Shown here piece by piece: positions 1-9,144 of a stretch of DNA of 64,000 nucleotides (within the stretch, counting starts at the first letter, position 1; the number at the start of each line of letters is the position of its first letter). Origin of the DNA: CAYQXJ01 sp964421565 (GTDB lineage Bacteria > Planctomycetota > Brocadiia > SM23-32); contig CAYQXJ010000006.1 in assembly GCA_964421565.1 (NCBI GenBank), forward strand, positions 62,001 through 126,000. Reading direction: 5' to 3'. A program made the translations under genes and the position numbers. The notes beneath the pieces are model-generated. The model was given only the letters and a program-made list of their open reading frames with translations, was not told the DNA's origin and did not search any database.

Positions 1-1526
1 CGGCAACGCAACTCCTCAACATCGGGGCGGACGATGATTCCGATGCGTTCGCCACTTCCTTCGTCCGCGATAGGCCGCACGGCGAACTGGTCGATGCTCG
101 GGCAGCGGCTCAGCGGCTCATGCAGGTCAGCCTCGGGGAAGACCTTCTTGCCGTTGGCCAGGACGATAACGTGCTTGATTCGGCCGACGATTCGCAGCTC
201 GCCGTCGCTGTCGCGGAGCGCAACGTCCCCGCTGCGCAGGCCGCCTGGCGCGAGACGGCGCCGGCTCAGTTCGGGGTCCTTGTGATAGCCGCGCATGACG
301 TGCGGCCCGCGCACCAGCATCTCGCCGCGGTCTGGTTCATCGAGTGTCAGTTGCTCGGACTCCGGCGCAACGAGGGAGATGGCGGTGCCAGCAAGCGCCG
401 TGCCGATGCTGCCTGCCTTGCGTTCGTAGTGGCGGGTGAACCAGAACCTACGGCCCGAGTACTTCTGCACCGCCGCCACGGGCGAGAGCTCGGTCATGCC
501 CCAGCCCTGGACTATGGGAATGCCGAGCTGGAAAAACGCGCGCAGCGTGTCCGGTGAGATGCGCGCGCCGCCGCTGACGCAGAAGCGCAGTTGCGGACCG
601 CCGAACAGCTCCAGATGCACACGGCGAAAGACGATCTTACCGGGATTGATACCCGTCCAACGCTTTACGGCAGCGCTCAGAGCCCGTCCGCGTTCCAGGC
701 CCGCCCGTTTGCCTGCGCGAGTGGCCAGGTTCCCTATGCTTTTGCGCATGGCGTCGAAGACGCGCGGAACGCCGACCAATACCGTGGGCCGGCACGTGCG
801 GAGAACAGCGCGCGAGCGGCGCTCGCGTATGTCGCCCACGGCCATGCAGGCCCCGGCGTAAGCCGGCAGTACGACCGTCGTGGTGAGGGGGTACGCGTGG
901 TGATAGGGCAGCAAAGCAGGCAGAACGTCGCAGCCCCGCACGCCGAACCGGTCGCAGCACTTCTGCACGTCGAAGATGGCGTTCCCGTGGGTGAGGACCA
1001 CGCCCTTCTTCGGTCCCGTTGTGCCTGATGTATAGAGTATCTGGGCGACCTGGTGCGGCTCGACCGTCGGGCGGGGTGGGATTGACGTAGTCGGACGGGC
1101 TGGCTCGACATGGTCGGCCGGTACCAGTTCGCGCTCGCGGCCGGCGGCGTCTCGCAAGGCGGGCGCATCGTCCGCCATGCAGATGACGCATCCTGCATCG
1201 GAGTGATCCAGCGTGTAGCTGAGCAGATCGCACCGTTCGGCGAGCAGGGCATACTCAAGGGGCACCGCCACTGCCCCGAGTCGGAAGATGCCGAAGTACG
1301 CGTAAGTCCATCGCGCCCCGTTCGGCATGAGGATGGCAACTGTGTCGCCCGGCCGAGCGCCACTGGCACTAAGCCGCGCCGCGAAGCCGTCTGCCCAGCG
1401 TGCCATCTGCTCGTAAGTTACCGAATGCAACTGGCCGCCTTCGTCGAGTTCCTGCAGCCCGATGCGGTTTGGCGTGTGCCTCCTGCGGAGGGGTAGTACC
1501 TCGGCGATGGTTCGGGGCCGGTTCAT
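1..1526 (-). CDS. AMP-dependent acyl-CoA synthetase/ligase, C-terminus cut by window edge
   Basis: This is an adenylate-forming enzyme that would activate a carboxylate, probably a fatty acid, to its acyl-AMP and then its CoA thioester. I translated the minus strand from the ATG at 1526 and found no stop before the left edge, so about 508 residues are visible. The ATP-binding P-loop YTSGTTGPKKGV lies at residues 165-176. A GWGMTE adenylation motif sits near residue 345, and the hinge-type motif GDVALRDSDGELRIVGRIKH follows, ending with the catalytic-lysine region. The start lies 18 bp past the stop of the upstream oxidoreductase and in frame with that stop, so a longer start is impossible. 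No clear Shine-Dalgarno site is present, which suggests translation coupled to the upstream gene. Substrate is unknown; the long-chain acyl-CoA synthetase class fits best. Confidence 0.9.
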   Translation of the reverse strand, partial: MNRPRTIAEVLPLRRRHTPNRIGLQELDEGGQLHSVTYEQMARWADGFAARLSASGARPGDTVAILMPNGARWTYAYFGIFRLGAVAVPLEYALLAERCDLLSYTLDHSDAGCVICMADDAPALRDAAGRERELVPADHVEPARPTTSIPPRPTVEPHQVAQILYTSGTTGPKKGVVLTHGNAIFDVQKCCDRFGVRGCDVLPALLPYHHAYPLTTTVVLPAYAGACMAVGDIRERRSRAVLRTCRPTVLVGVPRVFDAMRKSIGNLATRAGKRAGLERGRALSAAVKRWTGINPGKIVFRRVHLELFGGPQLRFCVSGGARISPDTLRAFFQLGIPIVQGWGMTELSPVAAVQKYSGRRFWFTRHYERKAGSIGTALAGTAISLVAPESEQLTLDEPDRGEMLVRGPHVMRGYHKDPELSRRRLAPGGLRSGDVALRDSDGELRIVGRIKHVIVLANGKKVFPEADLHEPLSRCPSIDQFAVRPIADEGSGERIGIIVRPDVEELRC

Positions 1527-1544
1527 GTTGGCGAAGAGCGTCGC

Positions 1545-2585
1545 CTAAACCGTGTACAGATGGTCTACCAACGGCAGAGCCACCCTCTGGCCGGTTAGCA
1601 CGCTCAGACGCGCCGCTTCCATGATCTGTTGCGCGTCGTGGCTGTTCTCCGGGCTGCACATACCCGTTACCGCTTCGCCGCTGCGGATGCAATGGACGAA
1701 GTACTCGGGGCCATTGCTGCGTGGTGACGGGAGTTCCGGCGCTTCGACTTCGTCACCATCCTGGCCTTTGCGCACGTAGCGCACCTTGCTTGCGCCGGCG
1801 ACCATTACGCCCTCGGTGCCGTAGAGCGTCAAATCGTGCGGCGGCCAACCGGGCACGGCCTCGGTCCACGTCGTCTCGATGACGGCGTTGGCATCGTTGT
1901 ATTCCAGCGCAATGATGGCGTTGTCATCGACGGGGATATTGGTGCGCACGATGCGGCCGGCAATGGCCATCACCTGCGTGGGCAGCCCGATGAACAGGCG
2001 CGCCAGACTGGCGCCGTAACCCAGGTAATCGAACATCGCGCCGGCGCCGTTCTCGACCGGGTCGAAGAGCCATTCGACGAAGTGTTTGTCGCAGCCCAGT
2101 TCGTCCGGACCACAGTGCCCGCCTCGCCACTTCAACTGCCACACGCGCCCGATGAGGCCCTCCTGCACGAGCTTCAGGGCGTGGTTGATCCCGCGGGACC
2201 AGGCGGTCGGCCAGTTGATCAACAGCACTACACCGGCCTGGCGGCAGGCGACCAGCATGCGATCAGCGACGGACAGGTCGCTGGCCATCGGTTTCTCGCA
2301 CATCACGTGCAGTCCCCTCTCGGCGGCCATCTCGACCAGAGCGCCGGTGCTGCGGTTGGTACCATAGGCGAAGACGGCGTCCAGCTCCTCGCTATCCAGC
2401 AGTTCCTCGTAGTCGGTGTAGGTCGTCTCCACGCCAGTGGCGTCACTGAACTTTCCCAGTAGCTCCTCGTGCGGGTCGGCGGCGGCGACGAGCTCCACGC
2501 CCTGCAGCGCCTGTGCCTTGGGCAGGTTGTCCCAGATGTGGTCATGCACCAGGCTCAGCACTCCGATGCGGATCTTCTGCGTCAT
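1545..2585 (-). CDS. Gfo/Idh/MocA-family NAD(P)-dependent oxidoreductase
   Basis: The 346-residue protein has the family's two-domain layout, an N-terminal Rossmann fold followed by a C-terminal alpha/beta domain. The diagnostic EKP motif is at residues 97-99 (CEKPMA), where the lysine normally contacts nicotinamide and substrate. The first Rossmann loop is atypical: the usual glycine-rich G-x-G-x-x-G is replaced by GVLSLVHDH, as in some divergent planctomycete-type members. Such enzymes oxidise or reduce hydroxyls of sugars, inositols or their derivatives. The gene sits 68 bp downstream of the sulfatase and 18 bp upstream of the acyl-CoA synthetase on the same strand, suggesting one transcript. 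Substrate cannot be read from the sequence. Confidence 0.88.
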   Translation of the reverse strand: MTQKIRIGVLSLVHDHIWDNLPKAQALQGVELVAAADPHEELLGKFSDATGVETTYTDYEELLDSEELDAVFAYGTNRSTGALVEMAAERGLHVMCEKPMASDLSVADRMLVACRQAGVVLLINWPTAWSRGINHALKLVQEGLIGRVWQLKWRGGHCGPDELGCDKHFVEWLFDPVENGAGAMFDYLGYGASLARLFIGLPTQVMAIAGRIVRTNIPVDDNAIIALEYNDANAVIETTWTEAVPGWPPHDLTLYGTEGVMVAGASKVRYVRKGQDGDEVEAPELPSPRSNGPEYFVHCIRSGEAVTGMCSPENSHDAQQIMEAARLSVLTGQRVALPLVDHLYTV

Positions 2586-2653
2586 TACGGTCTCCAGACT
2601 GAAGGGACGTTAGTGTTATCTTGCGGCATGCTACGGGGATGTGCGTCTTTCTG

Positions 2654-4111
2654 TCAAAGGGTCAGGCCAGGTCTGTACTGACGGAGTCTCTGGAGGAGAT
2701 CTTCTGCCTTCTCCGGTCGTCCGGTATCGCGCAGATACTGTGGCCATTCCCCGGGCAGGCTCCGCGCCATCCGCTCCGCCAGGGCGTCCATCGGGTCGGT
2801 ATGGGGGCCGTGGCGGCGGGCTTGCTCGAAGCGCCACCGGGTGAGGCAGTGGTCGTAGTGCTCCACCAGGTCGGGGCGGTCCGAGGCCAGGTTCTCCGTG
2901 CAATAACGGTCTGACTGCGTGTCGTACAGCCAGCATGGTTCGTCTATGGGGTAGATGCCGGGCAACAGCGTGCGCACGAACAGGTGCTCGCGACTGCGCA
3001 CGCCCCACTGCAGCGTGGCGATGCTCTGCTCGCAGACCAGGTAGTCGTGTCCTTCGAAGTGCTCACCGCGAACAGCCGGCAGAAGGCTGCGACCGTCCCA
3101 GAGCGGCGGTGGCTCGACGCCGAACATCTCGCATACGGTCGGGCAGAGGTCGAGCAGGTAGACCAGTTCGTCACACGTAGAGGCCTCTGTCACGTCCGGC
3201 CAGCGCACTATGAGGGGGCGGCGCAGTATCGGCTCGCTGGCTGTGTAGTGATCCATGTAGATGCCGTTCTCGCCGAAGCAGTCGCCGTGGTCGCCGCCCA
3301 CGATGATGATGCATTCGTCGAGGATGCCCTTCTCCCGCAGCACGTCGAGCACCTGCCCGATGTAGTGGTCGGTGGCCATTATCGCACCGTCGTAGCCGTC
3401 GATGAGCTTCACGAAGTCTTCGCGGCAAGCGATCTCGCGCGGCATCCAGGGAAAACGGTCAGGGTCCTGCCCCCGGATGCCCCACAGGTCCCGCGCGGTG
3501 CGGGAACCGTACTGCGTCTCGTACTGCTGGCGTATCGTCTCCTCATCGGGCCAGTCCGGAGCGGGCTCGCCTTCGAAGCACTTCATCCATTCCTCTATGC
3601 CTGGAGTGCGGTATGGGAAATGGATGTCCCAGTAATGAATATGCAAGAAGTAGTCGTCCTCGTCGGCGTGGTCGCGCAGCCACGGGAGCAGGACGGCATT
3701 GACTTCATCGGCGGTCTCAAAGCCGCGGCGCAGGTTGATCAGGTGATGCTCGTCCCATCCCATGTGGAACCACCACGCGCCGTGGCGGTCGGCGAAGTTC
3801 GAGAAGCTGACCGGTCTCACGCCGTTGGCGCGCAAGTGGCGCATCCACATCGGGGCCAGGCGCTCCCTGCGGCCTGAGGGGAACCGCGGCATCCAATCCG
3901 TGTTGCCGACCACGCCGTTGTTGTAGCCGAAGCGGCCGGTGAACAGCGCCGCACGCGAGGGCACGCACGGCGAATCACTGGTATAGCACCGGGTGAAGCG
4001 CACGGCATCCTCTGCGAGGGCGTCGATGTTGGGGCTGGTGTCGCGTGCATATCCGTAGCAGCCCAGGTGGTCGTCGCGAATGCAGTCGAGGTCGAAGTAG
4101 ATAACGCGCAT
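2654..4111 (-). CDS. Type I sulfatase (alkaline-phosphatase superfamily)
   Basis: This 485-residue protein hydrolyses sulfate esters. The start MRVIYFDLD gives the first metal-binding strand, followed by the DDHLGCYGY motif. The catalytic signature C-V-P-S-R-A is at residues 49-54, so Cys49 would be converted to formylglycine. The sequence around GTGR-like FTGRF completes the family signature, and VGGDHGD near residue 270 supplies the second metal-site residues. No signal peptide is visible, so it is probably cytoplasmic, as are many members of this subclass. No formylglycine-generating enzyme or anaerobic maturase is in the window. Position between the MtaA-like gene and a Gfo/Idh/MocA gene suggests use of a sulfated sugar or other organosulfate, which is inference. 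Confidence 0.92.
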   Translation of the reverse strand: MRVIYFDLDCIRDDHLGCYGYARDTSPNIDALAEDAVRFTRCYTSDSPCVPSRAALFTGRFGYNNGVVGNTDWMPRFPSGRRERLAPMWMRHLRANGVRPVSFSNFADRHGAWWFHMGWDEHHLINLRRGFETADEVNAVLLPWLRDHADEDDYFLHIHYWDIHFPYRTPGIEEWMKCFEGEPAPDWPDEETIRQQYETQYGSRTARDLWGIRGQDPDRFPWMPREIACREDFVKLIDGYDGAIMATDHYIGQVLDVLREKGILDECIIIVGGDHGDCFGENGIYMDHYTASEPILRRPLIVRWPDVTEASTCDELVYLLDLCPTVCEMFGVEPPPLWDGRSLLPAVRGEHFEGHDYLVCEQSIATLQWGVRSREHLFVRTLLPGIYPIDEPCWLYDTQSDRYCTENLASDRPDLVEHYDHCLTRWRFEQARRHGPHTDPMDALAERMARSLPGEWPQYLRDTGRPEKAEDLLQRLRQYRPGLTL

Positions 4112-4170
4112 GATTCCAGTCTCCCATCAGTAGCGCTCGAAAGGTTCCTTCGTTTCGGCAGGCTGCGCCT

Positions 4171-5265
4171 TCAGTAAGCGGCGTGTTCGCGGTAGATGTG
4201 GAGCGCAAAACGGTAGTCATCTAGGTCTACGTTGGTGGAGAGGCTGTGGTCGCTGTGGAAGATATAGCCAATGCCACGCTCCTTCATGCCTTCGAGCAGG
4301 TCTCTAACGTGGCGGCGTATTCTGTCGCGGTCCCCGGACTCAAGCACACGTGCGTCGAGCCCGCCCATGAAGCCGAGCCGGTCTCCGTGCTGATCCGCGT
4401 ACTGGAAGGGGTTGTTCCCGGCCTTGCGCTCCATCGGGTCCAGGCAGTCGAACCCCGCCTCGACGATCATTGGCAGCGCCTCCTTCACCATACCGCAACT
4501 GTGCAGCATGACGGGCACGTCGCGCTCGTGAAACCACCCCACCAGCTCTGCGTAGTAGGGGAACAGGAGTTGCTGGAAAGTCCTTGGCGAACAGAACAGC
4601 CCCTTGTGATAGCCGAGGTCTTCGCATAGGCGGACCCCATCCGGCACGCCTGCCTCGTCGAACAGGATGGCGAAGTGCACTTTGAAGAAGTCGGTGTAAA
4701 CGCGGCAGTAGTCGTGGATCCAGTCCGGTTCCAGCAGCATGCTTTCGTAGAGGCAGACGTCGCCCATGCTCTGCCGCATGTTCTCCCATACAAACAAGTG
4801 GCTATAGAGGGCGAAGCGGCCCTGCTGACGGCAGCGAATAAGGTTGCGACGCGTGGCCTCGATGTTGAGGCGTTCTCGGTCGGGCTCCAGGAGGTGCGGA
4901 CGATACTTCTGCTCCCAGACCTGGCGGCTGGTCATGTCGAAGTCGATGTGCTCGGGGGTGCCGGACTTGTGCTTCCAGTTCTTGAACACGGCACCCGCTC
5001 CATTGCGGGTGACTTTCCATTCGTCGGTCTCCTCGAGCGTCTCCTCATGGTCGCGGATAGGCATGATGTCGAACCATCCGCCGACGTTCTTAATGTCATA
5101 GCCGAAATGCTCGGCCGGTGTGACGGGCTTGCCCTCCTCGTCGATCGGATAGCCTTGCTCCGTCCACCTGCGCAGCGTGTCCGCCCATGGATGCTCGCAA
5201 AGGCCGACCCGTTCGGGGTTGCCATGGCGCAGGATTGCATCGATCAGTTCACGTGAGTTCTGCAT
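4171..5265 (-). CDS. Uroporphyrinogen decarboxylase-fold (MtaA/CmuA-like) protein
   Basis: The 364-residue protein belongs to the URO-D superfamily, in the branch that includes corrinoid or methylcobamide methyltransferases rather than heme-pathway HemE. The evidence is the motif LHSCG at residues 254-258, whose His and Cys are zinc ligands in MtaA-type enzymes, followed by the family-typical run ending in CLDPME, and a later GGLD. I chose the ATG at 5265 (MQNSRELID); a longer reading to 5352 adds basic, low-quality residues. Genes of this branch are common beside sulfatases and Gfo/Idh/MocA genes in planctomycete-like genomes. The real substrate is unknown, and no corrinoid-binding partner is nearby. 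Spacing to the upstream epimerase gene is 74 bp. Confidence 0.85.
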   Translation of the reverse strand: MQNSRELIDAILRHGNPERVGLCEHPWADTLRRWTEQGYPIDEEGKPVTPAEHFGYDIKNVGGWFDIMPIRDHEETLEETDEWKVTRNGAGAVFKNWKHKSGTPEHIDFDMTSRQVWEQKYRPHLLEPDRERLNIEATRRNLIRCRQQGRFALYSHLFVWENMRQSMGDVCLYESMLLEPDWIHDYCRVYTDFFKVHFAILFDEAGVPDGVRLCEDLGYHKGLFCSPRTFQQLLFPYYAELVGWFHERDVPVMLHSCGMVKEALPMIVEAGFDCLDPMERKAGNNPFQYADQHGDRLGFMGGLDARVLESGDRDRIRRHVRDLLEGMKERGIGYIFHSDHSLSTNVDLDDYRFALHIYREHAAY

Positions 5266-5339
5266 TCTGCATCGCTTTCTTCGCCTTTGGGGTTCGGGGT
5301 GCGCGCTGGATCTGACGCGTTGCGGCTTGAGGATTGGCG

Positions 5340-6167
5340 TTACCGCTCCCAACCGGGCCCCCGGTAGGGGCGTGTGAGGAAGCGCTCGAACCGGTCGCGG
5401 GGCGTCCAGCGCAAAAGACGTTCGGCTTTCGCCGGGCTGTACTTGCCGATAGGAAGGTCTGCGCAGATGAAGAACTTCTCGTTCGGATGCGGCATTTCAG
5501 GTGCCCTTAAGGCGCACAGGTAAGCCTGTGCAAGGTCTCGCCAGGACACGGAGAAGGATTGCACCACGTCGTCATCGCGTCCGTCGAACTGCGCGGCGGG
5601 CCGCAACCGCGACAAGAACAGGCTGATGACGTCTAACCCTCGCTGCTCGGCAAATGCCTGCACGACCTCCATGCCTAGGTGCTTGCTGTGGGGATAGAGC
5701 TCGGTGCCGGGCCGGCGCGGGGCGTCGTCCGGGATGTCGAACTCGTAGCGGTAGTCTCCTTCATATCCGAGGGTCCGGCATTCCACGGCGGTGTGAACTA
5801 TCCGGCGCAGGCCGGTCCGGGCTGCTGCTTTCATGATGTTGTACGCGCCAGCTACGTTGATGGGGAAGGCGAGCCCGGGGTCGGTGCGGTTGACTGCGAG
5901 GTTTACGGCGGCATCGCAGCCCGACATGACGGCGAGCACCTGCTCGTAGTCCGTAACGTCACATGTTCGCCACTCGTGCGGCGGCACCGGTGCGCATTGC
6001 CATTCGGGCCAGACCGAGCGCCGCTTGGTTCCCGCCACAACATCTGCGGCGGGGCGTATGTCGGTGAGCCGCAGCCGGTAGTGTTCCGCAAGGACGGGAT
6101 AGAGCACGGCGCCTACCGGTCCCCCGGCACCCAGGATGCAGATCATGCCCTCGTCCACTCCAGCCAT
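5340..6167 (-). CDS. NAD-dependent epimerase/dehydratase (extended SDR)
   Basis: The 275-residue protein starts with a beta strand and the NAD-binding loop G-A-G-G-P-V-G (residues 13-19). A later YPHSK gives the Tyr-x-x-x-Lys catalytic pair, preceded by a HTAVECRT-like serine/threonine strand. These features define an extended short-chain dehydrogenase acting on a sugar or nucleotide sugar. The ATG at 6167 has a GGTGAG ribosome-binding sequence 6 bases upstream; an open frame extends to 6341 but is arginine-rich with no such site. It lies 4 bp after the stop of the next SDR gene, so the two are cotranscribed and perhaps coupled. Length is a little below the 300-330 usual for the family. Confidence 0.85.
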   Translation of the reverse strand: MAGVDEGMICILGAGGPVGAVLYPVLAEHYRLRLTDIRPAADVVAGTKRRSVWPEWQCAPVPPHEWRTCDVTDYEQVLAVMSGCDAAVNLAVNRTDPGLAFPINVAGAYNIMKAAARTGLRRIVHTAVECRTLGYEGDYRYEFDIPDDAPRRPGTELYPHSKHLGMEVVQAFAEQRGLDVISLFLSRLRPAAQFDGRDDDVVQSFSVSWRDLAQAYLCALRAPEMPHPNEKFFICADLPIGKYSPAKAERLLRWTPRDRFERFLTRPYRGPGWER

Positions 6168-6171
6168 TCTC

Positions 6172-6852
6172 TCACCCCTGCCTTCCAAGCTGCAGAAGGG
6201 TGTCAGCCTGCCGCATAAGGAAGCGCAGCGAAGAGGCGACATGGAAGACGTGCCACCGGTAGCCCGGTGGGCCGAGGGGCAGTGCCAGTGCCTTCTGCAT
6301 GGCCTCAAGCGCATCAGCCAGGCTCGTATTGGCTTCCTCATCGTCGCCGATGGGGCGGAACCGCAGACCGACGCCGCAGATGGGTCCCTCCCGACAGAAC
6401 TCGCGCACCACCTGTTCGCACAGGTAGGGGGCCAGGTCCCTTGCCTGAGCGCGCGGGCGTGGCCGCCATTGCTCGTCGATCAGGTACTGGTCGGGGTAGG
6501 TGTCGAACACTGACAGCCGGCTGACCACGACGATGCGGCCAACCCCCGCGTCGCGAGCCGCGCTGCAGAGGGCATAGGTGCCCTGCGTGGCCCGCACAAG
6601 CGCTCTGGCTTCTTCCTGCGGTGAGGAAGGTGGCGGAGCATCAAACTCCCCCAGGTGAACCACCGCATTCATGCCGCGCACCAGGCCCTCTGCTACGCTC
6701 CTATCGCACAGATCGGCGCAACGGTTGTCCTCGCGGTTCCCCCCGTTGCTCGGCTCCAGGCATCCGGTTAGCTTCAGAGTGTGCCCGCGTGCGAAGTGAC
6801 GGGCAACGGCCCGCCCCAGCGGCTGATTGGCACCTGTGATCAGCAGTTTCAT
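6172..6852 (-). CDS. NAD(P)-binding epimerase/dehydratase, short divergent SDR
   Basis: The 226-residue protein begins MKLLITGANQPLG, a clear Rossmann nucleotide-binding loop at residues 7-13, and continues with an extended-SDR pattern such as AVVHLGE and VVVSRLSV. No YxxxK pair is obvious, so catalytic competence is uncertain. The ATG at 6852 has AGGGGC a few bases upstream. It is the first gene of the leftward run and is divergent from the oxidoreductase at 7000. It forms a tandem pair with the SDR at 5340-6167, 4 bp apart, so the two may work as a heteromeric pair or in consecutive steps. Substrate unknown. Confidence 0.72.
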   Translation of the reverse strand: MKLLITGANQPLGRAVARHFARGHTLKLTGCLEPSNGGNREDNRCADLCDRSVAEGLVRGMNAVVHLGEFDAPPPSSPQEEARALVRATQGTYALCSAARDAGVGRIVVVSRLSVFDTYPDQYLIDEQWRPRPRAQARDLAPYLCEQVVREFCREGPICGVGLRFRPIGDDEEANTSLADALEAMQKALALPLGPPGYRWHVFHVASSLRFLMRQADTLLQLGRQG

Positions 6853-6933
6853 TGCCCCTGGTCCTCGAAATCCTGGCGACGCGCACAGTCTGGCCGATGG
6901 GTCTGGGCCTTGCAAGGCGCGAATGCTGCGGCG

Positions 6934-6962
6934 TTGAAATCCTGTGGCTGTGGGCCGACAAT
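6934..6962 (+). promoter_or_regulatory. sigma70-like promoter for the 7000-8211 operon
   Basis: TTGAAA at 6934-6939 and GACAAT at 6957-6962 are separated by 17 bp, with a predicted start near 6969. This leaves about 30 nt of leader containing the strong AGGAGGTG ribosome-binding site before the GTG at 7000. Called by eye from the consensus only. Confidence 0.5.
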
Positions 6963-6999
6963 GGCTCGGCCGGGCCGGACTGAGCTGAGGAGGTGTGCT

Positions 7000-8211
7000 G
7001 TGGGAGAGCCGGTGTCGCTGGTGCTGGTAGGGATCGGAGGGTACGGGCAGTCGTACCTGAACGGGCTGCTTGACGAGCTTGGGCTCGATGGCGTCGAAAT
7101 ATCAGGCGCAGTGGACCCGAGCCCTGAGCATTGCAGCCGCATGGATGACCTGAAGGCGCTCGGCGTGCCCGTTTACGGCGCCCTGGACGAGTTCTATGCA
7201 CGTCATTGTGCCGAGCTTGCTGTTGTCTCCTCGCCCATCCAATACCACTGTCCCCAGACCTGCCTGGCGCTCGAACACGGCAGCCACGTGCTCTGCGAGA
7301 AGCCGCTTTCGGCGACTGTGCAGGAGGCCGAGCGTATGGCCACCGCCCGCGACGCTGCGGGGAGATTCGTAGCTATCGGCTACCAGTGGTCATTCAGCGA
7401 TGCCATCCGCGGCCTGAAGGCCGACATCAGCCGGGGCAGATTCGGCGCGCCGGTGCGGATGAAGACGATGGCCCTCTGGCCGCGCAACTACGCCTACTAC
7501 GCGCGGAACTCGTGGGCGGGAGCGCTGAAGGACAGAAATGGCAACTGGGTGCTTGATAGCCCGGTCAACAATGCCACGGCCCACTACCTGCACAACATGT
7601 TCTTCTGTCTGGGCGACCGATGGAATGCCAGCAAACGCCCGGTGGAGGTAACCGGTGAACTGTATCGGGCCAACGACATCACCAACTACGACACAGCCGT
7701 CCTGCGCTGCCGAACGCAAAGCGGTGTGGAGATCCTGTACGCCTGCTCGCACGCCACGCAGAGGCAGATCGGTCCAGTGCTTGTCTACGAGTTCGAGGAG
7801 GCCACGGTCACCGTCGAGGAAGGCGGGGCGGACTTCGTGGTTCGTTTCGCGGACGGCCGACAGACTACATACCCCAACCCTTACAACGGCCCGCGCAAGA
7901 AGCTAGAGCAGTGCCTTGCGGCGGTTCGCAGCGGGGTGGAAGTCGCCTGCCCCATTGAGGCTGGCCTGAGCCAGACGATCTGCATGAATGGACTGCAGGA
8001 GTCTGCTGACGGCATCCTGGATTTTCCGGGAGAGTTGCTGCGCGGGCAGGACGGCGACCGCCGTTGGGTCGAGGGCCTCGAGGAAGCGCTGACAGGCTGT
8101 TACGAGAAGTGGTCACTGCCCGCCGAGGTCGGCGTTGACTGGGCCCGCCCGGGCCGAACCATCGACCTGGTGAGCTACCGACACTTCCCACAGTGCGGCG
8201 ACGGGGACTGA
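7000..8211 (+). CDS. Gfo/Idh/MocA-family oxidoreductase
   Basis: The 403-residue protein has a canonical Rossmann loop (VGIGGYGQSY, residues 10-19) and the EKP motif at residues 100-102 (LCEKPLS), followed by the expected C-terminal domain. It is therefore a probable NAD(P)-dependent sugar or polyol dehydrogenase. It is distinct from the oxidoreductase at 1545-2585, which lacks the standard glycine loop. I chose the GTG at 7000 because AGGAGGTG lies just upstream; the open frame runs back to 6781, but that part overlaps the divergent SDR gene and has no protein-like composition. It heads the rightward operon. Substrate is unknown; linkage with a mutarotase and an esterase suggests carbohydrate metabolism. 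Confidence 0.88.
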   Translation: MGEPVSLVLVGIGGYGQSYLNGLLDELGLDGVEISGAVDPSPEHCSRMDDLKALGVPVYGALDEFYARHCAELAVVSSPIQYHCPQTCLALEHGSHVLCEKPLSATVQEAERMATARDAAGRFVAIGYQWSFSDAIRGLKADISRGRFGAPVRMKTMALWPRNYAYYARNSWAGALKDRNGNWVLDSPVNNATAHYLHNMFFCLGDRWNASKRPVEVTGELYRANDITNYDTAVLRCRTQSGVEILYACSHATQRQIGPVLVYEFEEATVTVEEGGADFVVRFADGRQTTYPNPYNGPRKKLEQCLAAVRSGVEVACPIEAGLSQTICMNGLQESADGILDFPGELLRGQDGDRRWVEGLEEALTGCYEKWSLPAEVGVDWARPGRTIDLVSYRHFPQCGDGD

Positions 8212-8245
8212 GTTGGAGACCTGACCTTATTCTGCGAGGACTGTT

Positions 8246-8758
8246 ATGGACGAGCGGCTCGAACTGCTGATGACGCGGCGGAGCATCCGCCAGTATAGGG
8301 ACGAGGATGTGAGTGACGAGGATGTCCAGAATCTGCTGCGTGCCGCCATGGCTGCCCCCTCGGCGGGCAACCAGCAGCCGTGGCATTTCGTGGTGATCCG
8401 CGAGCGTGCCACGATGGAGAAGATCATGGTGTGCCACCCCTATTCCAGCATGCTGGCCCAGGCGCCACTGTGCATCGCAGTCGTCGCCGACCTGGCCTTG
8501 CAGCGCCACGAAGGCTACTGGGTGCAGGACTGTAGCGCCGCCACGCAGAACCTGTTGCTTGCAGCCCATGCCCTGGGGCTGGGCGCCGTATGGCTCGGCG
8601 TGCACCCCTTGCGGGAGCGCAAGCAGGGCGTGGCGAGCGCGCTCGACCTGCCGACCGGCGTGGAGTGCCTTTCGCTGGTCGCCGTCGGCCATCCGGCGGA
8701 GAAGAAGGAACCTGCCGAGCGCTACGACGCTGAACGCGTCCACCGTGAATGCTGGTGA
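8246..8758 (+). CDS. Nitroreductase-family flavoprotein
   Basis: The 170-residue protein is of typical length for FMN-dependent nitroreductases. It shows the RRSIRQY start motif (residues 11-17), the APSAGNQQPWHF segment that binds FMN phosphate, the central DCSAATQNLLLAA helix, and the AVWLGV strand. Members reduce nitro groups, quinones or enones, or act in flavin chemistry; the natural substrate cannot be assigned. GAGGA lies about 10 bases before the ATG. It is 34 bp after the oxidoreductase and 6 bp before the zinc-ribbon gene, so it is inside the same operon. Confidence 0.9.
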   Translation: MDERLELLMTRRSIRQYRDEDVSDEDVQNLLRAAMAAPSAGNQQPWHFVVIRERATMEKIMVCHPYSSMLAQAPLCIAVVADLALQRHEGYWVQDCSAATQNLLLAAHALGLGAVWLGVHPLRERKQGVASALDLPTGVECLSLVAVGHPAEKKEPAERYDAERVHRECW

Positions 8759-8764
8759 TGGCCG

Positions 8765-9073
8765 ATGAGCAAGCACCCAAGCGGCGGGTCCGAGGACTGG
8801 TTCATCTGCCCGCACTGCGGCGCAGAAGTGGCTCGCCGGGCCCGCGCGTGTCCCGAATGTGGTTCAGACGACAGGACCGGTTGGAGCGAGGATGTGGACC
8901 TGTGGGGCGCAGGTATCCCCGCCGGCTACAGCGGCGAAGATGAGTTCGATTACCAGGAGTTCATCAAGCGGGAGTTCGGCGAGGCGCGGCGCGAACTGGG
9001 CCCCGTCCTGCGTTTGGTCGCTTTGGCTCTCGCCGTGGTTGCCGCGATCGGCCTGCTTGTGCGGTGCACTTAG
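8765..9073 (+). CDS. Small zinc-ribbon protein with C-terminal membrane anchor
   Basis: The 102-residue protein has one zinc ribbon (ICPHC near residues 14-18 and CPEC near 29-32), an acidic linker with EDEFDYQEF, and a single C-terminal hydrophobic segment (about residues 83-100) ending RCT. This is a tail-anchored layout with the ribbon in the cytoplasm. Similar small proteins are common hypotheticals in planctomycete-like genomes; no activity is known. The start is 6 bp after the nitroreductase stop. Confidence 0.75.
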   Translation: MSKHPSGGSEDWFICPHCGAEVARRARACPECGSDDRTGWSEDVDLWGAGIPAGYSGEDEFDYQEFIKREFGEARRELGPVLRLVALALAVVAAIGLLVRCT

Positions 9074-9144
9074 CGCGCTCATTGCGAGCTGCCGGAGCTG
9101 GGGCGGATGCGACCATCAACTACTCATCTGGAAGAAGGCTGAGC

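Noticed and set aside
637..1692. Several open frames on the minus strand in the first 1.7 kb
   Set aside because: They are shadow frames of the acyl-CoA synthetase gene. I translated the true frame from 1526 and it runs without a stop to the left edge, with all adenylation motifs intact, so there is no frameshift or pseudogene.
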